Shown here: piece after piece, positions 53,876 to 62,339 of the stretch
How positions within the stretch are numbered: the stretch's first letter is position 1
How the letters are laid out: each line of letters begins with the position of its first letter
Assembly (NCBI RefSeq): GCF_000745215.1
Contig: NZ_JQNK01000009.1
Span: forward strand, 1,054,001-1,118,000
From: Methylosinus sp. PW1
GTDB taxonomy: Bacteria; Pseudomonadota; Alphaproteobacteria; Rhizobiales; Beijerinckiaceae
DNA: 64,000 nt
Reading direction: 5' to 3'
Notes under the pieces: generated by a model
Database searches by the model: none
What the model was told of the DNA's origin: nothing
The model's input: the letters and a program-made list of their open reading frames with translations, nothing else
Made by a program: the position numbers and the translations under genes

Positions 53876-55768
53876 TCAGAACTCGGCCCACTCCTCCTCC
53901 TGCGGCGCCTCCTTGCGCACGGCGGAGCCGGAGCGCGAGGTCGCGACGCGCTTCAGCATGGGCCGCGAGGGCGCTCGCGTCTCGACTTCTCCGATCTTGA
54001 AGCGCGCGACGAGCTGCACCAGCTCGGCGCTGTCCTCGGCGAGCGAGCGGGTCGCCGCATTGGTCTCCTCGGACATTGCGGCGTTCTTCTGCGTGACCTG
54101 ATCGATCTCCTGCACCGCCGTGTTCACCTCGCGCAGGCTGGTCGATTGCGCCTCCGCGCTCGCCGCTATGCCGGTGACGACGACATCGATGCGATTGACC
54201 TGCTCGACGATGCGATGCAGCGAGGCGCCGGTCTCGGCCACCAGCGCGACGCCATCCTGCACGCGCGTGTTGGAGGCGGCGATGAGTTCCTTGATCTCCT
54301 TGGCGGCCTCCGCCGAGCGCTGGGCGAGCGAGCGCACTTCCGTCGCCACCACGGCGAAGCCGCGGCCGGCCTCGCCCGCGCGCGCCGCCTCGACGCCGGC
54401 GTTGAGCGCGAGGAGATTGGTCTGAAAGGCGATCTCGTCGATGACGCCGATGATCTGACCGATCTGCTCGGATGATTTCTCTATGCCGCCCATCGCCTCT
54501 ATGGCGTCGCCGACGATCTTCTCGCCCTTGACCGCGTCGGTCTTGGCGTCGCCGACGATCTCGCGCGCCTCGACGGCGCTCCCGGCGGCCTTGCGCACCG
54601 TGTCGGTGATCTGGCCGACGGCCGCGGCCGTCTGCGCCAGAGTCGCCGCCTGCTGCTCATTGCGCTGCGACAGATCCTCGGCGGCGCGGGCGATCTCGCG
54701 CGTGCTGGAGCCGATCGCGCCGCTCGTCGTCACAATGCCGCGCAGCGTGTGCTGCATGCGCTCCACGGCGGTGTTGAAGCGCGCGCGGAGCTTCTCGTAA
54801 TCCTTGATGAACTCCTTCTCGAGCCGCACCTCGAGATCGCCCTCGGCGAGGCGCTCCATGGCGGCGGTGTATTCGGCGAAGAAGAAGTCGCGGTTCTCGA
54901 TATACCATTTCGCGCCGGCGGCTTTTTCTTCCAGCTTGGCGGCGGCGGCGGCGTTCTGCTCGGCGGCGCGCGTTTCGGCGAGACGCACCTCCTCGAGCTT
55001 GTCGCGGAATATGGCGATCGCGTCCCGCATTTCGCCGATCTCGTCGCTGCGGCTCATCACGGGCGGCTTGTCGAATGTCTGGCCGCGCGCGAGCCTGGAC
55101 GTGTAATCGGCGAGCGTGACGATCGGCCTCACGACATGGCGATGGGCGATCAGGCCCGCGCCCGCGAGAAGGCACAAAATAGCGATCGTGGCCGCGAGGC
55201 TCGCAATGTCGGAGCGATCGCCCAGCAGATCGGCGTCCTTCTCCGTCGCGGCGGCGAAAGCGTTCGCCGCTTCGACCTGGCGCGTCTCGAAGGCGCGATA
55301 GGCGATGAAGCTCGCATCGAGACGATCCATGGAGGCGGCCACGCCGGCGCCGTCGCCGCGCTCGAGCGCCGGAAGAAACGCATCGATCTCACGCCAAAAG
55401 GCGTCGGCCGTCTCGGTCGCCGGCCCTTTGGCGAGCGTCAACAGCTCCGCCGGCAGCAGCTTCGACTTGGACCAGAAGGCGCGGCGCTCCTCATATTGCT
55501 TGCGCAAGGAAGCGAGGCGCGTCTTCGCCTCACGCGCGTCGATCCTGTAGGTAGCGGCGAGCTCGACGTCGAGATAGGCTTCCAAAAGGGAGAATGGAGG
55601 CGGCAGCGCATCCGCGACGAGATCCTTGCCCGCGGCAATCTTCTGATAGGCGTGTCCGCCGATGCGCAGCTCGTCGAGAATATAGCGCCCGGCGCCGGCG
55701 GTTGCGAGGAAAGCGAGAAAAGCGACGGCGGCGAGCAGGCTCGCGGCGCGAGAAATCGACAGGCGCAT
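53876..55768 (-). CDS. Membrane chemoreceptor (MCP) with periplasmic sensor domain
   Basis: A 630-residue receptor: TM1 (about 8-27), a periplasmic domain of about 155 residues without recognised ligand motifs, TM2 (about 187-207), a HAMP-like region (RLARGQTFDKPPVMSRSDEI), a further coiled-coil linker, and the MCP signalling domain with [20 protein letters not shown] then [17 protein letters not shown]. The C-terminal EEWAEF resembles the CheR-tethering pentapeptide and that of the globin-coupled receptor at 23155. Its stimulus is unknown. No other chemotaxis gene is nearby. Confidence 0.9.
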   Translation of the reverse strand: MRLSISRAASLLAAVAFLAFLATAGAGRYILDELRIGGHAYQKIAAGKDLVADALPPPFSLLEAYLDVELAATYRIDAREAKTRLASLRKQYEERRAFWSKSKLLPAELLTLAKGPATETADAFWREIDAFLPALERGDGAGVAASMDRLDASFIAYRAFETRQVEAANAFAAATEKDADLLGDRSDIASLAATIAILCLLAGAGLIAHRHVVRPIVTLADYTSRLARGQTFDKPPVMSRSDEIGEMRDAIAIFRDKLEEVRLAETRAAEQNAAAAAKLEEKAAGAKWYIENRDFFFAEYTAAMERLAEGDLEVRLEKEFIKDYEKLRARFNTAVERMQHTLRGIVTTSGAIGSSTREIARAAEDLSQRNEQQAATLAQTAAAVGQITDTVRKAAGSAVEAREIVGDAKTDAVKGEKIVGDAIEAMGGIEKSSEQIGQIIGVIDEIAFQTNLLALNAGVEAARAGEAGRGFAVVATEVRSLAQRSAEAAKEIKELIAASNTRVQDGVALVAETGASLHRIVEQVNRIDVVVTGIAASAEAQSTSLREVNTAVQEIDQVTQKNAAMSEETNAATRSLAEDSAELVQLVARFKIGEVETRAPSRPMLKRVATSRSGSAVRKEAPQEEEWAEF

Positions 55769-56022
55769 GAAGTGCCTCCGGGAGAAGAGCCGCTCGGAGA
55801 CGATGAAGGTCCTGGCGGCGGAATGTCGGATGGGAGAGAGACGGCTCGCGGAGATCTTCCGCGATCGAGCACAGCCGGATCGGCGCCGGAATGAAGAAAC
55901 GGCGTCATGCCTTCGGGCGCATGCCCCGCCGCATGCGCTCGATCCTCCATGCGACGAAATTACGCAGCAGGCCTTAAGAAATCATGCAAGGCGCCGGCGC
56001 TCATGCGCCTCGCTCGTGGGCG

Positions 56023-56358
56023 TCACTTGCGCTGGATCGACGCAATGTAGTCGAGCAGCGCCTCGATTTGCGCCGGCGAGAATTCGAAGCGCGGCATGTC
56101 CAGCCCGCCATGGCCGACGACGATGCCTTCGGCCAGCGCCTCCTCGAGATTTTCGAGCGGATATTTCTTCGTCAGCGTGCGGAAGGGCGGCGAGGCCGGA
56201 TTGGGGCTCTTGCCTCGCGTCCCGGTCGCATGACAGCGGCTGCAATTGGCATTGGCGATAGCGCGGCCACGCTCGATCTGCGTGTGCTGCGGCTCGTCCC
56301 GCGCGAGAGCCGCGCCGGCGGCGAGAATGGCGGCCATCGCCACGAAAATGCGAACCAC
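56023..56358 (-). CDS. Small class I cytochrome c
   Basis: A 111-residue secreted cytochrome with one haem-binding motif, CSRCH, a signal peptide (FVAMAAILAAGAALA) and a distal methionine candidate in GGLDMPRFEF. The GTG at 56358 is preceded by GGGGAGGGCGGC, a good ribosome binding site; the long frame upstream is Arg-rich and non-secretory. It is a monohaem electron carrier, not an MbnH-like di-haem protein. The aminotransferase gene lies upstream on the same strand, 25 bases away. Confidence 0.88.
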   Translation of the reverse strand: MVRIFVAMAAILAAGAALARDEPQHTQIERGRAIANANCSRCHATGTRGKSPNPASPPFRTLTKKYPLENLEEALAEGIVVGHGGLDMPRFEFSPAQIEALLDYIASIQRK

Positions 56359-56383
56359 GCCGCCCTCCCCTTCTCTCGCTGCG

Positions 56384-57601
56384 TCAGCCGCGCGCCTGCA
56401 GCGGCACGACATTGTGCAGCGTCGTCTCCGCGCCCTCGAAGAAGCGGCGCAGATTGCGCGCCGCCTGGCGAATGCGCTGCTCATTCTCGACCAGAGCGAG
56501 ACGCAGATAGCCCTCGCCATGCTCGCCGAAGCCGACGCCCGGCGCGACGGCGACATCCGCCTTCTCGATGAGGAGCTTGGAAAATTCGAGGCTGGTCATG
56601 CCGGAAAAGCGCTCCGGGATCGGCGCCCAGACGAACATCGACGCGGAAGGCGCCGGGATCGGCCAGCCGGCCTGCGCGAAGCTCTCCACCATCACGTCGC
56701 GGCGCTTCTTATAGATGGCGCGCATCTCCTTGATGCAATCGTCCGGGCCGTTGAGCGCCGCGGTCGCCGCCACTTGCACCGGCGTGAAGGCGCCATAGTC
56801 GAGATAGCTCTTCACCCGCGCCAGCGCGGCGCAGAGGCGCTCATTGCCGACCGCGAAGCCGATGCGCCAGCCGGCCATGGAGAAGGTCTTCGACAGAGAC
56901 GAGAATTCGACGGCTATGTCCATCGCGCCATTGACCTGAAGGATCGACGGCGGCGGATTATCGTCGAAATAGACCTCGGCATAGGCGATGTCGGAGAGCA
57001 CGAATATGTCGTGCCGTTTCGCGAAGGCGACGAGGTCCTTGTAGAAATCCAGCGAGGCGACGGTCGCCGTCGGATTGGCCGGATAGCAGACGACGATGGC
57101 GATAGGCTTGGGGATGGAATGCGCGACCGCCTTCTCCAGCGCATGGAAGAGCTGCGGCGTCGGATCGGCCGGCACGGAACGGATGACGCCACCGGCCATC
57201 AGAAAGCCGAAGGCGTGAATGGGATAGGACGGATTGGGCGCGAGGATCACATCGCCGGGCGCGGTGATCGCCTGCGCCATATTGGCGAAGCCCTCCTTGG
57301 AGCCGAGCGTCGCCACCACCTGCGTCTCGGGATCGAGCTTCACGCCGAAGCGGCGCTCGTAATAGCCGGCCTGGGCGCGGCGCAGGCCGGCGATGCCCTT
57401 GGAGGCCGAATAGCGATCGGTGCGCGGACGGCCGGCCGTCTCGACCAGCTTCTCGATCACATGGCGCGGCGCGGGCAGATCGGGATTGCCCATGCCGAGA
57501 TCGATGATATCGGCGCCGCCGGCGCGCGCCTTGGCCTTGAGCCGATTGACCTGCTCGAAAACATAAGGGGGAAGCCGCTTGATGCGATAGAAGTCCGACA
57601 T
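56384..57601 (-). CDS. PLP aminotransferase, LL-diaminopimelate/alanine type
   Basis: A 405-residue class I/II aminotransferase: GMGNPDLPAPRHVIEKLVE, SASKGIAGLRRAQAGYYERR, NPSYPIHAFGF, and the PLP-lysine region SLSKTFSMAGWRIGFAVGNE. It resembles the DapL/AlaC-like enzymes of alphaproteobacteria, so the product is likely LL-diaminopimelate aminotransferase or an alanine-forming enzyme. Substrate is not certain. It is far from the methanobactin locus and its family differs from MbnN, so I do not link it to methanobactin. Confidence 0.85.
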   Translation of the reverse strand: MSDFYRIKRLPPYVFEQVNRLKAKARAGGADIIDLGMGNPDLPAPRHVIEKLVETAGRPRTDRYSASKGIAGLRRAQAGYYERRFGVKLDPETQVVATLGSKEGFANMAQAITAPGDVILAPNPSYPIHAFGFLMAGGVIRSVPADPTPQLFHALEKAVAHSIPKPIAIVVCYPANPTATVASLDFYKDLVAFAKRHDIFVLSDIAYAEVYFDDNPPPSILQVNGAMDIAVEFSSLSKTFSMAGWRIGFAVGNERLCAALARVKSYLDYGAFTPVQVAATAALNGPDDCIKEMRAIYKKRRDVMVESFAQAGWPIPAPSASMFVWAPIPERFSGMTSLEFSKLLIEKADVAVAPGVGFGEHGEGYLRLALVENEQRIRQAARNLRRFFEGAETTLHNVVPLQARG

Positions 57602-57681
57602 CGCCTATTTCCGTTGAAAGCTCCGCCGACCTCATTTCGAGGCGCGGCGGACGAGTGTGGCGCGAAACCCTTTCGAAAGAG

Positions 57682-57740
57682 CTAGAGCGCTGTCCGCTCG
57701 AACGGGATGTTCGAAACGACCAGAATTCGCGTCCGACGAA
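57682..57740. repeat. Diverged copy of the TAGAGCG intergenic repeat
   Basis: TAGAGCGCTGTCCGCTCGAA and the following GGGATGTTCGAAACGACCAG resemble the first half of the repeats at 2103 and 37529 but with many changes; the inverted arms are weaker. It lies between the aminotransferase promoter and the end of the small secreted protein gene. The assignment is tentative. Confidence 0.35.
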
Positions 57741-57753
57741 AGAATCTAGCGCG

Positions 57754-58137
57754 CTATTGCGCGCTCTGGCGCTGTTTCGTCTCGGCGCGCCGCTCTTTCG
57801 GCGCGTCGGGAATTTTGACGCGGGCGCCGCGGGCGCGATTGGCGGCCGCGGCGGCGATGAGCTCTTTCTCGAGCTCGGCGGCGCGGGCGGCGCTCTTCTT
57901 GGCGTCTTTCTTGACGTCGGCCGCCGGAGTCGGCGCGGCGAAGGGCGTGTAGCCGGTCGCGCCCGTCCGCGAGCGCTCGACGAAATCGGCCGGGGCCGGC
58001 GGCGGACGCCGCATCTCCATTCCCTCGAAGAATTTGCCGATCGACTCGCCCGCGGTCTCGGACCCCGCTTCCTGCGCGCGCGCGCCGCCCGCGGCGACGG
58101 CGAACAGGGCGAGGCAGATCGCGAGACGGCAAATCAT
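57754..58137 (-). CDS. Small secreted protein of unknown function
   Basis: A 127-residue protein with a signal peptide (ICRLAICLALFAVAAGGARA), a proline-rich stretch (MRRPPPAPADFVERSRTGAT then GYTPFAAPTP) and a Lys/Ala/Glu-rich, probably helical and disordered C-terminal half. It has no recognised domain. ATG 58137 has GGAGAAG directly upstream, and was preferred over the ATG at 58176, which would precede the signal peptide by 13 residues. Confidence 0.62.
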   Translation of the reverse strand: MICRLAICLALFAVAAGGARAQEAGSETAGESIGKFFEGMEMRRPPPAPADFVERSRTGATGYTPFAAPTPAADVKKDAKKSAARAAELEKELIAAAAANRARGARVKIPDAPKERRAETKQRQSAQ

Positions 58138-58355
58138 CGGCTTCTCCAGAGGCTGGCCTCCGTCATAGTGCGACAATGCGGCTTTGATAAGGGGGCGCCG
58201 ATATGGGGGCTCCCGCCCTTCCGCGACGCATCGCCGCGCTTAAGTATTGGAGGAAGCGCTTTTCTCCGTGAGAGACGGTTTCCGAACCTTCGCGGGATAT
58301 GCTCTAAGGAAGAGACGAGGCCGGCGGCGCGAAGCCGCCGAGGACAGGACAGCCC

Positions 58356-60596
58356 ATGACCGCACAAAGACGTTCGCCAGCCGGAGCCAAACGGCGGCCG
58401 CCGCTTCACGCCGCGGCCGAGCCCGAGGCCGAGCCCCGGGTCGAGCCCCGAGCCGCGCCAGCGGCGCCGAAAGGGCGCGCCGCGGCAGGCGAGCGAACGT
58501 CGACGCTGACGCTGGAGGGCCGCGCGCCCAAAGGCGGTGACGCGGTGAAAAAGCCCGCGGCGGCGGCGCCGGCGAAACCGGCGGCGAAGGCAAAACCGAA
58601 AAAGCCGGCCGCAGCCGCGCCGGCGCCCCGCCCCGCGGTCGCAAAGGATGCGGAGGCCGATCGTCACGCCGCGCTCGAGGCCGCGGCCGCGCTGCTGGCC
58701 GGCGCCGTGGAGGAATTGTCCGAGGAGCAGCGTCGCCGGCTCTTCGACCGGCTCGCCCCCCGGGAGCCGGAGCCCGCGCCGGCCGCCGCGCGGCAAAAGC
58801 CGCCGGCTCTGACCACGGCCGCGCCCAACGCTCATGATTTCGAGATTTTCGCGGAGAATCTGGCGCGGCTCGTCGATCAGGGCCGCAAGGCGCTCGCCGC
58901 CGCCATAGGCGGCATGGAGCCGGGCGACACGCGCAGTGAGCTGGCCAGCAATGTCGCCGACGCCGTCAAGACGCTGGGCGTCGTCGCCGAGCGCTGGATG
59001 GCCAAGCCGGATCAGGCCTACGCCGCCCAGGCGACGCTCGTCTCCGGCCTCACCGATATTTGGAGCCAGACGCTGCGCCGCTTCTCCGGCGAGGACACGC
59101 CGCCGATCGTGCCGCCGGACCCCAATGACAAGCGCTTCGCGGCGCCGGAGTGGAACGACAATCCTTTCTTCGACTGGCTGCGCCAATCCTATGCGCTGAC
59201 GACGCGCTGGGCCGGCGACGCAGTGGAGCGCACAGAAGGGCTCGACCCGCAGGTGAAGGCCAAGGCGGCCTTCTACACGCGGCTCGTCGCCAGCGCGCTG
59301 TCGCCCTCCAATTTCGTCGCCACAAATCCCGAGCTGCTGCGCGCCACTCTCGACGCGCGCGGCGAGAATCTCGTGCGCGGCATGAAGATGCTGACCGAGG
59401 ATCTCTCCGCCGGCCATGGCATGCTGAAGCTGCGTCAGAGCGACGAGAGCAAATTCGAGCTCGGCGTCGATATGGCGACGACGCCCGGCAAGGTCGTCTA
59501 TCGCACGCCGGTAATGGAGCTCATCCAATATGCGCCGTCGACGCAGACGGTCTATGAGCGCCCGCTGCTGATCGTGCCGCCCTGGATCAACAAATTCTAC
59601 GTGCTCGATCTCAATCGCGAGAAGAGCTTCGTGCGCTGGGCGACGGCGCAGGGCCTCACCGTCTTCGTCATCTCCTGGGTCAATCCCGACGAGAGCCAAG
59701 CGGAGAAGGGCTTCGACGCCTATATGAAGGAAGGCGTGCTCGCCGCGCTGGACGCGGTGCAGCAGGCGACCGCCGCCAAACATGTGGCGGCGGCCGGCTA
59801 TTGCGTCGGCGGCACCATGCTCGCCGCAACGCTCGCCTATATGGCCGAAAAGGGCGACGACCGCATCGACAGCGTGACCTTTCTGGCGACGCAGGTGGAT
59901 TTCACCGACGCCGGCGACATGCAGGTCTTCATCGACGAGGCGCGCCTCGCCGCGCTCGACGAGGCCATGTCGCGCACCGGCTATCTCGAAGGCGTCAAAA
60001 TGGCGACGACCTTCAATCTTCTGCGTCCGAATGAATTGTTCTGGACCTATTTCGTCAATAATTACATGAAGGGCGTCGAGCCGGCGGCTTTCGATCTCCT
60101 CACCTGGAACTCGGACTGCACGCGCATCCCGCGCGCGAACCATCTCTTCTATCTGCGCTATTGCTACATAGAGAATGCGCTGTCGCAGGGCCGCATGGTG
60201 ATCGACGGCGTAACGCTCAATCTGCGCAAGGTGAAGATTCCGATCTATGAGCTGGCGGCGAAGGAAGACCACATCGCGCCGGCGCGCTCCGTCTTCACCG
60301 GCGCGAAATATTTCGGCGGCGAGGTGCGCTATGTGCTCGCCGGCGCCGGCCATATAGCGGGCGTCGTCAATCCGCCGGCCAAGAACAAATATCAATATTG
60401 GACCGGCGGCCCGCCCGTGGGCCTCTATGAGGATTGGGCGAAGACCGCCCATGAGAACAAGGGTTCCTGGTGGGGCGACTGGCTCGCCTGGATCACCGCG
60501 CAAGCGCCGCAGCGCGTGCCGGCGCGCATCCCCGGCGACGGGAAGCTGAAGCCGCTCTGCGACGCGCCGGGGGAGTATGTGCGGGTGCGGGGGTGA
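58356..60596 (+). CDS. phaC: Class I poly(3-hydroxyalkanoate) synthase
   Basis: A 746-residue synthase. The lipase-like box GYCVGGTM places the catalytic Cys at 483; Asp638 (AKEDHIAPA) and His666 (GAGHIAGV) complete the triad. The N-terminal 150 residues are an unusually long Ala/Pro/Lys-rich low-complexity extension ahead of the PhaC N-terminal domain, against the usual total of about 600 residues. It polymerises hydroxyacyl-CoA into storage granules, a trait of type II methanotrophs. ATG 58356 follows AGGACAGG. No phaA, phaB or phasin is adjacent. Confidence 0.95.
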   Translation: MTAQRRSPAGAKRRPPLHAAAEPEAEPRVEPRAAPAAPKGRAAAGERTSTLTLEGRAPKGGDAVKKPAAAAPAKPAAKAKPKKPAAAAPAPRPAVAKDAEADRHAALEAAAALLAGAVEELSEEQRRRLFDRLAPREPEPAPAAARQKPPALTTAAPNAHDFEIFAENLARLVDQGRKALAAAIGGMEPGDTRSELASNVADAVKTLGVVAERWMAKPDQAYAAQATLVSGLTDIWSQTLRRFSGEDTPPIVPPDPNDKRFAAPEWNDNPFFDWLRQSYALTTRWAGDAVERTEGLDPQVKAKAAFYTRLVASALSPSNFVATNPELLRATLDARGENLVRGMKMLTEDLSAGHGMLKLRQSDESKFELGVDMATTPGKVVYRTPVMELIQYAPSTQTVYERPLLIVPPWINKFYVLDLNREKSFVRWATAQGLTVFVISWVNPDESQAEKGFDAYMKEGVLAALDAVQQATAAKHVAAAGYCVGGTMLAATLAYMAEKGDDRIDSVTFLATQVDFTDAGDMQVFIDEARLAALDEAMSRTGYLEGVKMATTFNLLRPNELFWTYFVNNYMKGVEPAAFDLLTWNSDCTRIPRANHLFYLRYCYIENALSQGRMVIDGVTLNLRKVKIPIYELAAKEDHIAPARSVFTGAKYFGGEVRYVLAGAGHIAGVVNPPAKNKYQYWTGGPPVGLYEDWAKTAHENKGSWWGDWLAWITAQAPQRVPARIPGDGKLKPLCDAPGEYVRVRG

Positions 60597-60733
60597 GGGG
60601 GCTCATGGGGCGCTCCCTCGACCTTCGCCGTAACGACGACTCTAGCAGGCCACGGCAAGCCTCCCACGCCGCTTGATATCAAACTTACCGGAGTATATGA
60701 TTTTTCTGCTATAATTAGCTAAGGTCGCTTGAA

Positions 60734-61927
60734 TTGGACATCGTACGTAATCCATATGCGCCCGGCGCTGGAACTCCGCCGCCTGAATTGGCCGGGCGTT
60801 CATCCCTCATCGAGGATGCCACCAACGCGATCAAGCGCATTGCTGCCGGCCGTCCTGCACAAAGCTTGATAATGGTCGGGCTACGAGGCGTCGGCAAAAC
60901 AGTTCTGCTTAACAGAATCGAAGAAATCGCCTCCGATATCGGCTGCAAGTCGTCCTTCATAGAAGCCCACGAGGGCAAGAGCCTTCCAGAGCTGCTCGCG
61001 CCGAAATTACGGTCTATTCTCTATTCGTTGAGCAAGGTGGAGAACGCGCAGGACATGGCGCGCCGTAGCCTACGCGGCCTGAAGGGCTTCTTGAATGGAT
61101 TGAAAGTCACGATAAACGACGTCGACTTCGGTCTCAGCATCGAAGCGGAAAAAGGCTTTGCCGACAGCGGGAATATCGAGGCAGACCTGCCTGAATTGAT
61201 CGCAATGGTCGGCGAGGCGGCCAAAGCGGCGTCGACGCCGATCGCTCTCATCGTGGACGAATTGCAATACCTTTCTGAAGACGAATTCAGCGCATTGATT
61301 ATGTCCATCCACAAGACGAATCAAAAAAGCCTACCGATCGTGATGATCGGAGCTGGCCTCCCGCAGATCAGGGCGCTCGCTGGGAACTCGAAGTCCTATT
61401 CCGAACGGCTGTTTCGGTTTCCTGACATAGGCGCGCTGAAAAGTCAGGACGCCATCAACGCCCTCCAAGTTCCTGCAAAAGCCGAAGGAGCCTCGTTCAC
61501 GGATGAGGCTATCGCTCATATCCTGAAAGTAACCGAGAGATACCCGTATTTTCTACAGCAATGGGCGTATACGGCTTGGAACTTGTCGGACACAGAGCAG
61601 ATTGACGCCGAGACAGCGAGAGCCGCCGATGTTCCAGCGATCGATGAGCTCGACAAGAGCTTTTTCCAAATGCGACTGGAACGATGCAACCCGTCGGAAA
61701 AGAGATATATGAGAGCGCTTGCCGAACTCGGATCTGGCAAGCAACGCTCGGGTGAAATCGCAGACATGCTCGGCGTGAAAGTACAGTCTGTCGCACCGAC
61801 CCGAAGCGCACTGATAAAAAAGGGAATGATCTACTCGCCGTCGCATGGCGATACAGAATTTACAGTCCCACTTTTCGATCAATACATGCATAGAGCGATT
61901 CCAGAGTTCAAAGTCAGCTACGAATAA
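60734..61927 (+). CDS. Isolated STAND/AAA-type P-loop ATPase with C-terminal winged helix
   Basis: A 397-residue ATPase: Walker A in IMVGLRGVGKTVLLNRIEEI (about 47-66), Walker B IALIVDELQYLSEDEF near 173, sensor segment PIVMIGAGLPQIRAL, and a C-terminal winged-helix (GSGKQRSGEIADMLGVKVQS VAPTRSALIKKGMI). The architecture resembles Orc1/Cdc6- and STAND-like ATPases. The start is TTG at 60734; no in-frame ATG precedes Walker A. The gene and its AT-rich upstream (TATAAT at 60710-60715) have visibly lower GC than neighbours, which suggests transfer. Possible roles in defence or in mobile-element replication are speculative. Confidence 0.72.
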   Translation: MDIVRNPYAPGAGTPPPELAGRSSLIEDATNAIKRIAAGRPAQSLIMVGLRGVGKTVLLNRIEEIASDIGCKSSFIEAHEGKSLPELLAPKLRSILYSLSKVENAQDMARRSLRGLKGFLNGLKVTINDVDFGLSIEAEKGFADSGNIEADLPELIAMVGEAAKAASTPIALIVDELQYLSEDEFSALIMSIHKTNQKSLPIVMIGAGLPQIRALAGNSKSYSERLFRFPDIGALKSQDAINALQVPAKAEGASFTDEAIAHILKVTERYPYFLQQWAYTAWNLSDTEQIDAETARAADVPAIDELDKSFFQMRLERCNPSEKRYMRALAELGSGKQRSGEIADMLGVKVQSVAPTRSALIKKGMIYSPSHGDTEFTVPLFDQYMHRAIPEFKVSYE

Positions 61928-62068
61928 CACGCGCGGGCCGTGTTCTGCGGCGCGCGTGGCGGTCGAGAGCGCCATCCCCTCCCCCGCGACCTTCCTCCCC
62001 CTACCCAAAACCGCGCGGCTCCAATATAGCTGCGCGCAGCCAACCGACCGCTCGAGGGATTCCCCGCC

Positions 62069-62329
62069 ATGTCGCACGATTCCACACCGCACTTCCACAA
62101 TCAGCCGGGCGTCGCCAAGATCACGGTCGGCTCCAAGGAATTCATGTGCATCGGCGCGCTGCCGCCCTTCGACCATCCGCATGTCTTCATCGACATGGGC
62201 GCGGCGGACGAGGCGGTCTGCCCCTATTGCTCGACGCATTATGTGTTCGACGCCGCCCTCGGCCATGGCGCGGCCGATCCGGCCGAATGCGTCTATCATT
62301 CCGAGACCGTCCTCGACCCGACCGCCTGA
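62069..62329 (+). CDS. Zinc-finger domain protein (NDUFS6-like)
   Basis: An 86-residue protein with ligands arranged as in the bacterial NDUFS6/COG4391 family: CIGALPPFDHPHVFIDMG then AVCPYCSTHYVFD, giving His and CPYC ligands for one zinc. Mitochondrial relatives are complex I subunits; bacterial ones are of uncertain role but common in alphaproteobacteria. It is 10 bases before the monooxygenase gene, likely one operon. Confidence 0.8.
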   Translation: MSHDSTPHFHNQPGVAKITVGSKEFMCIGALPPFDHPHVFIDMGAADEAVCPYCSTHYVFDAALGHGAADPAECVYHSETVLDPTA

Positions 62330-62339
62330 CGCCGCGCGA

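Noticed and set aside
56023..56358. Small cytochrome c as the missing MbnH
   Set aside because: It has one CXXCH motif and 111 residues; MbnH is a di-haem protein of the MauG/peroxidase family and would be about three times as long.
56384..57601. Aminotransferase as a displaced mbnN
   Set aside because: It matches LL-diaminopimelate/alanine-type aminotransferases with a housekeeping context, 45 kb from mbnA.
58134..60503. 789-residue open frame on the minus strand over phaC
   Set aside because: Antisense to PHA synthase; Arg/Gly/His-rich and without recognisable motifs.
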